Source: Asterias amurensis (taxonomy: Eukaryota > Echinodermata > Asteroidea > Forcipulatida > Asteriidae). Taken from it: DNA of 64,000 bases. Below are positions 8,739 through 20,700 of the stretch, one piece after another. The stretch's first letter is position 1. Each line of letters begins with the position of its first letter. The notes under the pieces were generated by a model. That model searched no databases. It was not told the DNA's origin and worked only from the letters and a program-made list of their open reading frames with translations. The stretch spans positions 1,738,501-1,802,500 of the forward strand of contig NC_092661.1 of NCBI RefSeq assembly GCF_032118995.1, read 5' to 3'. The translations under genes and the position numbers were made by a program.

Positions 8739-11700
8739 GTAAGAACTCGTTTGATTTTAATTTTAAGTTGAATTGATTGCCAAAAATGTCATTGCCATGT
8801 TGATGTTGTGTCACGATCGATTGTCGTTAAATTTTAATGAATGAAATTTGAATAAACTTACTTGAACTTACTTGAATCCACCGACGCCATCACACAACTG
8901 GGGTGGAGACGGTGGTTCTGGTTACTGGGGCAGACAGCTTAGATAAGCTTATGTAGAGCCCCCCCCCCCCCCCCCCCCGACGTTCTTTAGGAATTTATCC
9001 ACATGTCCCTTGAAAATGTTCACACTTGAAGCTTCAATTGCCTTTCGAGGGAGAATGTTCCAGTAGTTGACCACTCTCTGGCTAAACCAGAACTTCCTGA
9101 GGTTAAGGTTGGATCTTGATTTGTACAGTTTAAGTTGGTGACCCCTGTGCTGCACGGTTGACAAATCAAAGAAAGGTTCAGGGTTCAAGCCCTCAAGGCC
9201 CCTGAGTCATTTTTTTCTCCATTTCAATCAACACTTCCAAGGGATAACTTTCCGTATGGCGCCACCACTTTTTCACTCATTTTTACAAAAAGGGATATAT
9301 CAGTCAGGTAAATTAGATACTATATTATTTTATTTCGAATGAAAAAGTGGTGGCGCCATACGGAAACTTTTCCCTTCCAAGTTCCATCCACCAGATCAAA
9401 ATAAACTAATTTCTCTTCTAACTAAACCTAACTAAAGTCATCAATCAATACAACTACAACTACAGTACAAGGATAACTTTCCGTACTCCTAGAACTATTT
9501 TGGTTTCGTCCGGCTATCGTCTCCCGTCGATAGCCGGACAAAACCGAAATAGTTCTAGGTAGGAGTAAACTTTCCGTATCCCTGCGACCACTTTTCACTC
9601 AGTTTTACAAAAAGGGATATCTCATTGAGGTAGACCCAGTAACTGGGGCGCTGTCTGTATTCCTTTTTCGAAATTTTGACATTTTCTGTCAGACTAGAAA
9701 ATTTCCAAATTTGAAAAAATGTCAAAATTGTCAAATGTCAAAATTTCGAAAAAAGGAATACAGTGCCCCAGTTACTGGGTCTATCATTGAGGTAATTAGA
9801 CTTGATATTATTTCATATTGATTGAAAAAGTGGTGGCGTGTGATACAGAAACTTTTCCCAATACAATCATCAAGGCCTACAAGTCAACTCTTCTACCCTT
9901 TCTACTTAACACAGACTCAGAACACGGTCCATGATGAAGTTTTTCACTGATCAAATTGAGCTACAAAAAAACTAAAGTTTATTCTGGTATTTAATAAAGA
10001 AAAAAAGAAAAAAAATTAAGGAACAATGAAAAAGTTACCCAAAAAGTTCAAACTAAAACAGAAATGAATATATTCTAGTTCTAGGCATTGCATGGCAAGC
10101 CAAGGTATCAATTTATGTTTGGTTTGCTGTAACACCATGTGTGTGTATCTACTTGCCAGGTAGAGTTTGTTCTTAGGGAACTGTCTTTCTGTATACATAC
10201 TACTATCGAGGAGTAGAATTATTATTATCATTAGTATTTATTCGACCAAGATACAAGACAATATAGTTCACGAAAGTACAGTATAATACTACAAAACAAG
10301 TAAACATAATCAGGAAAACTAGCAAACACAATAAGATGAATAAATCAAAATTTTTAAAATAAAACAAATATTGACAAGAAATTATTATATACAAAACGCA
10401 GTTGGAAGAAAAGAGTGGGGAAGAGAGGGGGTGGTTGGGCAACCAAGTAAGACAACGGGGAGAAAAACAAAACAAAGACAACAACAATAGGGACAACAAC
10501 AACAAGAGGGACAACAACAGCAACAGGGACAACAACAGTAACAGGGACAACAACAACAACAATAACAACAATCCAAAGAAACAACAAAGCAAAAACAAAC
10601 CAAACAACAACAACCTAAAGAAACAACAATAACAAAACAACAAAAACACAACAACAACAACAAATCAACAACAACACACAAAAAAACAAAGAAGAACAAC
10701 ACAACAACACAAAAAACAAAGAACATCTCCAGACATATTATTAAAAAACTAAAAATATGACAAAACAACATAATCTGAAAAAAAAGGAACCAATAAACAA
10801 CATAACCAACTTAAGCCGGCCAGGATAGACAAAACACTGTGACCCAAATTGGATTGTTCAGGAGACTTCTCGTTTCTCTGTCCTCTGCTTTTTAACTATA
10901 CCCGGGCGGAAGATAGGAAATTGGTAGGGACTACTACTTTAGCTTACAGCAACGCTATTAACTGCGCTACCGCGGAGTGAGTTCTTTAATTGGTCTCAAC
11001 ATTTCGACTACCTTGCTCTAGTCATCGTCAGGAGTTAATAATTTGACATTAATCAATGTGATCACTTTCTTCTTTTGCAGCTTGTGGGTTTGAAGGCGGA
11101 GTTATTCCTGGAAACACGAGGCACTCATGAAAGATTGACTTCAACAGAACTCTACTACAGTCAAGGCTAAACCTGTTCCTAAGGTAGGCTGGACCTGGGA
11201 TGAACTGAAATGAGGCTCTGTCTGAAAAGGTGGTTATAAATTCACCATGTTCACCTATGGTTGACACCCCCATAGAAGTGTCGTGGCCAGGCGGTAAAGA
11301 GCACCGAACTCAAACTTTGTTTTTTCTGATCAGCAGGGTGTGGGTTAGAATCCCCAGCCGTGACACGTGTGTCCTTAAACAAGACACTTCACCATTGCTT
11401 CGTCCTTCGGATGGGACGTAAAGCAGTTGGTCCCATGTGTTGTGTAACGCATGTAAAAGAACCAATTGCACTTATCACACTTTTTTATCACAAATAATAT
11501 GAGTAAAACCTGAGTCACAAAAATAATTTTCGTCTCAGTGAGACGAACATTATTTTAGCATGTAAAAACGTATTAAAGGCAGTGGACACTATTGGTAATT
11601 ACCAATAGTGTCCACTGCCTTTAACCAGTTATGACAAAAATGCAATTTTGCTGTAAAGAGTATTAAAATATTAAAATACTTTTTATGGCAAAAACTGAGA

Positions 11701-14700
11701 CAAAAATTATTTTTTTGTGGCATTGTTTTACTCATTTCTCTAAAACTGCAGAACCTCAGCAAATCATTATTTTAAGGAAATCTTTCTACTATCATTACCT
11801 TCAAACGGTGTATGTAAAATTGTAAATTTAATCTAAATCTGTGGACTTCGTGTTTTGTGTTACAAAAAAGTACCCAGACTCTTTAAGCCATCAAACTCTT
11901 GTGGTTATTGGTCTTTTTTCCTTTTTATTTTTTTTACAGAAAGCAAGTATCTGGACCAAGAAGAATGCCGGAGTTCAGTCCCGAGCTGAGAAGGTTAAAG
12001 TTCTTACAGCAGAAGAAGAAAATGCATTGGATAAATCAAGGTAAATAATATAAGATGCATTGTTCATTCCCTAAAAAGTTTTGAAGGTAGTGGATTTTGC
12101 TCCACCAGCCATGCTCCTGGTGGATGATATCCATACCTACATCTTTACGGGCTGAGAAGGGGGTAACCCTGTTTCAGCCCTAGGAGTAGGTGGCTCCTAG
12201 TGGATGATACCCATGCCTACATCCTTATGGACTGTGAAGGGGGTAACCCTGTTTCAGCCCTAGGAGTAGGTGGCTCCTAGTGGATGATACCCAAGCCTAC
12301 ATCCTTAGGCTGTTAGGGACTGTGAAGGGGTAACCCTGTTTCAGCCCCAGGAGTAGGTGGCTCCTAGTGGATGATACCCATGCCTACATCCTTAGGGGAC
12401 TGTGAAGGGGGTAACCCTGTTTCAGCCCCAGGAGTAGGTGGCTCCTAGTGGATGATACTCATGCCTACATCCTTATAGATTGTGAAGGGGGTAACCCTGT
12501 TTCAGTCCCAGGAGTAGGTGGCTCCTAGTGGATGATACCCATGCCTACATCCTTACGGACTGTGAAGGGGGTAACCCTGTTTCAGCCCCAGGAGTAGGTG
12601 GCTCCTAGTGGATGATACCCATGCCTACATCCTTATGGAGTGTGAAGGGGTAACCCTCTTTCAGCCCCAGGAGTAGGTGGCTCCTAGTGGATGATACCCA
12701 TGCCTACATCCTTATGGACTGTGAAGTGGGTTTCCTGTTTCAAAACAGTCACCTGGAAATAGATTTTTTATTTCTCCAAACATAATAGCCCCTTTCACAC
12801 GAGCGCTGCAAACGCGGGTCCCTGGTTAAGGGCGCCAGCCGTCTGTCACCTTTACCGCGTGCGATTTTTTAGCGAGCATTCACACGACACGCACACACAC
12901 ATGTAAACATACATGTACGTCCCTCGTTTTGTTAGGCCTACAACTGCAGGGGACAAAAGTCTACAAGCAAGAGGTTTAAGTTAAAACAAAAACCTTGCAG
13001 TTAAAGGGAATAAAATAAACCAATTTCATTTAAATCAATTAAGTCACATAAAATGTAGAATATTTTAAAAACTTTTGCGATAACGTAACTCTCCTCCCGG
13101 CGGCCGGCGGGAAGAGGGTTACGTTATCGAAGCTAAAAGAAGAAAAACACAAAATTCAACGGTTCAAATAGATTTTTGGACGTTAAAAATGCTACATTGT
13201 TGAATGCAAATGCTTTTTAGATATGAAATTAATGATGAGACATAACAAATGATGAATTAAAACATCGAAAAGTTTAGCCAAATGACATATTCTGCTTCCG
13301 ATTGACTGATGTTTTTGCTTCAAGGTTTGGGCTGGTCTAGCATCCGGCCACAAAACCCACCAGCCAAACGGATCCTAATCCAGCGTTGAGCAGATATACA
13401 TGTACATGTACATGTATATGCATGCTAAAGTATAGTTCGCCCATTTCTTCCTCCATAGTTCTTCACGTGTCAACGCAGTGGTCCCTCATTACGATGGCGA
13501 TGGCTCCCCGTGATTATAACATTGATGCGATTTTTTGGAGGAGGTCTCGATCTGTGTTATGAACAACACGGGACCCAGGTAATTTCATAACAGAGATAGC
13601 ATTCACACGACGTGGATTTGCGATTTCATAACATCGATGTTATGAAATCGCACGGGACCCTCGTTTGCAGCGCTCGTGTGAATGGGCCTTATGTTGATAA
13701 ACAATAACATTTTTTTTAAAGTAATTGTTTGTCACGATTTATATGTTAAAAAAATAGATAAAGTGGTTTAGGGGGTGACTCCGCCTACCCCTTTTGTGAC
13801 GTCAATCGAGGCAGACTTTGCCTCGATCGAACATCGAACACATGTGCAAGTACATGCAAGTCCTAGTCGTGAGTCCGGCAATGCCGACCAGGTATATTGC
13901 TGCTAAATGCAGTAAAACAACTATAGATGGGGTCAGTTTGCAAAGTGGTCGGTCCATTGTCTTTTTTTCAGCGCTGTGCAGCGAATCCAGAATACAATGC
14001 ACCACACATTTGACATGAAGAGAAAAGTTATTCTAAAACATGACACCATCCCAACAATTTTTCTAGCTAGTGGGACGTCGAAGAAGGTACCTGAAAGACG
14101 TGATGAACTTAAAGGAGCATTTGCCTGACGAGAAAACAATTCGGGTAATGTTTCAACTTTGAGGGCATGTTTTCAGCTTACACCAATCATCAAGCGCCAA
14201 GCGATCTTGTGTTGGCACTGCATGCCTTTCACCGTGCAGGGTAATCCGAGTGGACCGTCCGCACAGCAGCCATAGTGCGTGCAGACATGGTTCGTGACCA
14301 TAGTTCTGTACGTATGCATCATACCGATAGGTACCCAAACGTAGTGTACGGGGCCAGACTACACATTTTCTCTTCAACTATCGCACCTCGATTGACGTCA
14401 TGGACAGCGCCCTCTCGGGTCGGGCCTAACTCTTAAATTTGTAAATGAAAAGAAAACAAATTTTTTGGAACCTTAGTTAACTATTTATTCATATTCTACT
14501 CATCAAAACACAGATATTGTTAACACAAGCTTTATTTTTTAAAAATAACACTTCCAGGTGACTTTTAGAAAAGTTTGTTTTAACTATAATATATTCCAGG
14601 TGTTAGTTTGCATCGGAGATAAATAATATAATTTGTTTACCCTTTCACCGATGTGTATGAAAGCACTGTATACTCAGTACTTGCCCGGGTTATACATGTG

Positions 14701-17700
14701 TCTGCTCTAGCAATGCAAAGATCGTGGGTTCAAATCCCACCTGGGTGATTTGCCTGTGATAGTTCTGATAAACAGTGAGTATAAAATGCCCAACACACAT
14801 CTGTGTTAAAGACTCTGGACACTATCCGTAATTGTCAAAGACTAGTCTTCACATTTGGTGTATCTAAACATTTATGCATAAAATAAACCTATGTAAATTT
14901 GAGCTCAATCGGTCGTTGAAGTTGCGAGATATTAATGAAAGAAAATAAACCCTTGTCGCACCATGGTCACACGAAGTTGTGTGCTTTCAGATGTATGATT
15001 TTGATATGTCAAATTCTAAATCTGAGGTCTCAAAATCAAATTCGTGGAAAATTGCTTCTTTCTTGAAAACTACGTCACTTCAGAGGGAGCTGTTTCTCAC
15101 AATGTTTTATACTATCAACCTCTCCCCATTACTCATAATCAAGAAAGGTTTTATGATAATAATTATTTTTAATAATTACCAAACTGCCTTTAAGGTTAAA
15201 GGCAGTGGACACTATTGGTAATTACTCAAAATAATTATTAGCATAAAACCTTTCTGGGTAACGAGTAATGGGGAGAGGTTGATAGTATAAAACATTGTGA
15301 GAAACGGCTCCCTCTGAAGTGGAGTAGTTTTCGAGAAAGAAGTAATTTTCCACGAATTTGATTTCGAGACCTCAGATTTAGAACTTGAGGTCTCGAAATC
15401 AAGCATCTGAAAGCACAAAACTCCGTGTGACAAGGGTGTTTTTTCTTTCATTACTATCTCGCAACTTCGACGACCGATTGAGCTCAAATTTTCACAGGTT
15501 TGTTATTTTTTGCATATGTTGAGATACACCAAGTGAGCAGACTGGTCTTTGACAATTACCAATAGTGTCAACTGTCTTTAACAAAAGAAGTAAATACCAG
15601 GTAACGATAGTATTTTTTAGTGTTTCAAGACTTGATTTTTTTGTTGTGTTTTCGGGGCAGCCTTGGAGCCCAAGACAAAGCTCTATGAGGAGATGTCCAA
15701 AGGAGCCATTCTGACAGCAGGTAAATAAAAGAGTTGTGCCCTTACGCTTATTTTCCTAAAGGGTTAAGGGCAGTGGACACTATTGGTAATTGTCAAAGAC
15801 TAGCCTTCACAGTTGGTGTATCTCAACATATATGCATAAAATAACAAACCTGTGAAAATTTGAGCTCAATCGATCATCGAACTTGCGAGATAATAATGAA
15901 AGAAAAAAACACCCTTGTCACACGAAGTTGTGTGCGTTTAGATGGTTGGTTTCGAGACCTCAAGTTCTAAATCTGGGGTCTCTAAATCAAATTCGTGGAA
16001 AATTACTTCTTTAGTCAAAAACTACGTTACTTCAGAGGGAGCCGTTTCTCACAATGTTTTATACCATCAACCTCTCCGAATTTACTCGTCACCAAGAAAG
16101 GTTTTATGCTAATAATTGCTTTGAGTAATTACCAATAGTGTCCACTGCCTTTAAACAGAATCTCTGTGACTGTTTTTTTTTAGCCATCACCTTTCTCTAC
16201 TGATTCCAAGCAGACCTACACTTGTATGAGCCCATCTTTAAAGGAACACGTTGCCTTGGATCGGGCGAGTTGGTCTTTAAAAAGCATTTGAAACCGTTTG
16301 TTATTAAATGCATATGATTAGAAAGATATTTTAAAAGTAGACTAACACGGTTGGCCATTTATGGGAATCAAATTTTTGACTCCCTTAATTAGGTTGATGA
16401 CCGTGTTTTAGTCCACGACGTACAAGGAAAACACTTTCGAGACATCTTTCTAGTTTCTGATTTTAATTCTACCGTACTATTTTTATCTTTCGTATTTCGC
16501 CTGTATATTGTAATACTTTTCAGAGTTGTTTATATTATATTTCCATGTATTTTTGTAAATGGTTAATTTTTAGTGTAATTTGTATACAACATAATATTTT
16601 TAGACACGCAAAACCAAAACGAATTTCACTGTACTAATATTTGTTTTTTTACAAGTGACAATAAAACATTATTCTATTCTATTCTAATCATATGCATTTC
16701 ATAACAAATGGTTTCAAACGCTTTTCAAAGACCAACCCGTCCGATCCAAGGTCAACGTTTTCCTTTAAAGCCATTGGACCCTTTCGGTAAACAGTATTGC
16801 CCAAGGCCCACACTTCGTGTATCACAACTTCTATATCAAATAACAAACCTGTGAAAATTTAGGCTCAATCGGTCATCAGAGTCGGGAGAAAATAACGGGA
16901 AAACCCACCCTTGTATCCGCGCGTTTCGCCGTGTCATGACATGTGTTTAAAATAAATCCGTAATTCTCGCTATCGAGAATTGATATTGTTTTACTTTTTT
17001 CTCAAAAAGTAAAGCATTTCATGGAATAATATTTCAAGAGAAATCTTTCCCCACTACCTTCTGTAAACCTGTAAGTTATTTGTAAATCTATGAACTTTTT
17101 TTTTTTCTGTACCGAAAGGGTCCAATGGCTTTAAAGGATTTGGGTACCTTTTCAAAATGTCCATAGATTTACATTAAACTTACAGGGTTTGAAGATAATG
17201 ATAGTGGAAAGCTTCCCTTCAAATAGTACTTACTGAGGTGCTGTAGTTTTTGAGAAATGAGTAAAACAATGTCATGAAAATACGTTTGTAAATGATTAAA
17301 ATAATTTTCGTCTCATGAGACGAAAATTATTTTCATGACATTGTTTTACTCATTTCTCAAAAACTACAGCACCTCAGCACGTAATATTTTCGGGGAAGCT
17401 TTATACTATCATTATCTTCAAACTGTTTCTAAGTTTAGTGTAAATCTGTGGACATTGTGTTTTTTTGTCCTACAAAAGTTACATAGACCCTTTAACGGAT
17501 TAAAAACAGAACACTGTAACCCAGTCTTTACTTGTTTTGGTTTACACCAGCAGGACTTGAACCTGTGACCTCTGAATTAACTTCCCGTCTTGGTTCAGGG
17601 CAAGCTTTTGTATAGCAACCTCCAGTCATGCCAGTTGAGCAAACTCTTGTACCATTGTGCCATGCACTCTCATTGAATGTTGCGTATGCCATCTGTGGAT

Positions 17701-20700
17701 TTTACAAAACTCTGGGGCATTCGGAACTGAAAGTTTTGTCAGAGGACACTAAAAATGGAATCAAGGTCGTCGGAATGGGTTTTTTTTTTTACTTGGTGTT
17801 TATCTTGGTGTCTGGAGCATTAACAATTGTTTTATCCAGAGGGTTTTTGTAAAATTAGTAAATACAAAACTAAGTATCATGATTTGTTTTCTTTTTTCAA
17901 ATCGATTGTATTTGCGCTTTATTTGACTCGCAATTCCCGAGTATCGACCAGAACCCTGCATCTCTTACTAACTATGCAAACACTTGCCCTGAAACATTTG
18001 ATGTAGGAACTGTCTCAATTGTCATAGAACTTTCAATATAAGAAAACAACTTGTGGCTAAGCATGTCATTGTACCAGACATTATTCAAATCTAACTTTCA
18101 AATGGCTGATCACTATCTGAAGTCATCTTGTCACATTCCGTCTTACCCAGGGGACGATGTTGCAGATCACTTCCTGGTGGACTATGAGAAGAAGGCCATC
18201 GGTGACATGAAGGAGAAGAGAATACTCAAGGAGGAGGAAGAGGAGGCAGCAAGGGCGGGGCCAGAGTATGAGATGGGGGGCCACGGATGTACCTGGCCCA
18301 GTCGACCCTCAAGACCAATGGTAAGGAAATTCATCTAGAGGGGGGGGGGGGGGAAGGAGGAAAACAGGAGGCAGCAAGGGCGGGGCTTGAGTATGAGATG
18401 GGGGCCACGGATGTACCTGGCCCAGTCGACCCTCAAGACCAATGGTAAGGAAATTCATCTAGAGGGGGGGGGGGGGGGGGGGGAGGGGGAAACAGGAGGC
18501 AGCAAGGGCGGGGCTGGAGTATGAGATGGGGGCCACAGATGTACCTGGCCCTGTCGACCCTCTAGACCAATGGTGAGGAAGTCATCCAGGGAGGGGGAGG
18601 GGGAGGGGGGGGAAACAGGAGGCAGCAAGGTCAGGGCTGGAGTATGAGACGGGGGCCAGGGATGTACCTGGCCCTGTCGACCCTCTAGACCAATGGTGAG
18701 GAAGTCATCCAGGGAGGGGGAGGGGGAAAACAGGAGGCAGCAAGGGCGGGGCTGGAGTATGAGACGGGGGCCACAGATGTACCTGGCCCTGTCGACCCTC
18801 TAGACCAATGGTGAGGAAGTCATCCAGGGAGGGGGAGGGGGAAAACAGGAGGCAGCAAGGGCGGGGCTGGAGTATGAGATGGGGGCCACAGATGTACCTT
18901 GCCCTGTCAACCCTCTAGACCAATGGTAAGGAAGTCATCCAGGGAGGGGGAGGGGGAAAACAGGAGGCAGCAAGGGGCGGGGCTGGAGTATGAGATGGGG
19001 GCAACGGATGTACCCGGCCCTGTCGACCCTCGAGACCAATGGTAAGGAAGTCATCCAGGGAGGGGGAGGGGGAAAACAGGAGGCAGCAAGGGCAGGGCTG
19101 GAGTATGAGACGGGGGCCACGGATGTACCTGGCCCTGTCAGCTCTCTAGACCAATGGTAAGGAAGTCATCCAGGGAGGGGAGGGGGAAAACAGGAGGCAG
19201 CAAGGGCGGGGCTGGAGTATGAGATGGGGGCCACGGATGTACCTGACCCTGTCAGCCCTCTAGACCAATGGTGAGGAAACCATTCGAGGGGAAAATTGTG
19301 TTTTCAGGAAAAGCTGCGAGTTAAAAATCCCATCTCATTTGCTGCTTATTTTTGCTTTGTATAGAAAATGTTTAGGTGCTTTGTCCACTTAAAGGCAGTA
19401 TTAGTACTTTCGGCAATCCTCACTTGGTGTATCTCTACATAAGTACATATTTTTAACCATGTTTTTAAGACCAATGTCAAATCCGTCCACGTTTAGTGTT
19501 TAGTGTGGATGGTGACAGCACATTTGTCTACATTGGGTAATTAAATTGTCAAAGACAAGTATTCTCACTTGGTGTATCCCAACATATGAATCAATTACAA
19601 ATCTGTGAAACTTTTAAAACAATCGAAGTAGCGAGAGAGTATTAAAAGAAAAAACACCCTTGTTGCCCAAATTTGTGTGCTTTTAGAAGCCTGAGAAAGG
19701 CTTCAGGCCTAAATGTCTTTAATTACTTGGGTGAAAAGTTGCCCCTTTCTCAAAAACTATGTTACTTCAAAGGGAGCTGTTTCTCGCAATGTTTTACTAT
19801 CAACAGCTCTCCATTGCTAGTTATTAAGTAATTGTTCATGCTAACAATTGCTTTGAGTAATTACCATGGTGTTCAGTGGATTTTAAAGTCATACGTTCCT
19901 TGTTTTTTCTTCTTCTTTGACAGTTGAACATTCGAGGTTGGAAATATTTGTTTTAAAAACTTTGTGACACGTGGAAGCCAGCCGGTCATAAACACTGGTC
20001 ATTATCAACCATTCATAAATACCCCAGACAGTTTCTCTACTCCTATTGGTGGAGAGTGCGTCACGTGGGGGTGTTTAAACGGTTGATAAAGACACAGCTG
20101 AAACTGTTTAAGACCGGCTGGCTTCCGCGTGTCGGGCGCGCGCGCGCAAGATTATCACACGGAATGCAATTCATAGCTATACAGCGTGTAATATATGTAA
20201 GCGCGCGCGCGTAATCTATTTATAAGCGTGCGCGCGTACACACAACCCACGCGCATCAAACAGATTCTTCACAAAGTTTTTGAAAAAAATATTTCAAACC
20301 TCGAACTTTCAATTGTCAAAGTGTCTATAATTGTATTTTGTTTAACGTTTTTTAACAAAAGGGCATTTATGAATGGGAATAAAAGAGTAGTGACTCGTTC
20401 TTAAACGTCCGTTTAAAACCTTGCAGGGTCGTTGCCGTGCGATAAAGTGCAGACAACATTCAAATTTACAAAGTTTTTTTACAGAATTAAGAAAAATGGG
20501 ATTAACAATAAAACAGGCACAAACTTTACATAAATACACAAAAATTAAAAGAAAAAAATAATTAAAAACCAGAACCACGCCATAAAAAACCCCAAAGAGT
20601 ATAAAAAATAAGAAAACATGGCAAAGGCATACAAAAAAAAAACAGACAAAAAGTTTAAAATTTGCCAAGCAGCCCCCAAAATTATTTCAACGTTCTAGCT

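Noticed and set aside
10203-10771. Long overlapping open frames (Leu/Cys/Val-rich on minus, Asn/Gln-rich on plus)
   Set aside because: They are produced by the (AAC)n microsatellite, open in several frames on both strands at once.
20342-20668. 108-codon minus-strand frame rich in Phe/Cys/Val
   Set aside because: It lies directly downstream of the dead LINE fragment in its AT-rich 3' flank. The hydrophobicity follows from T-rich composition.
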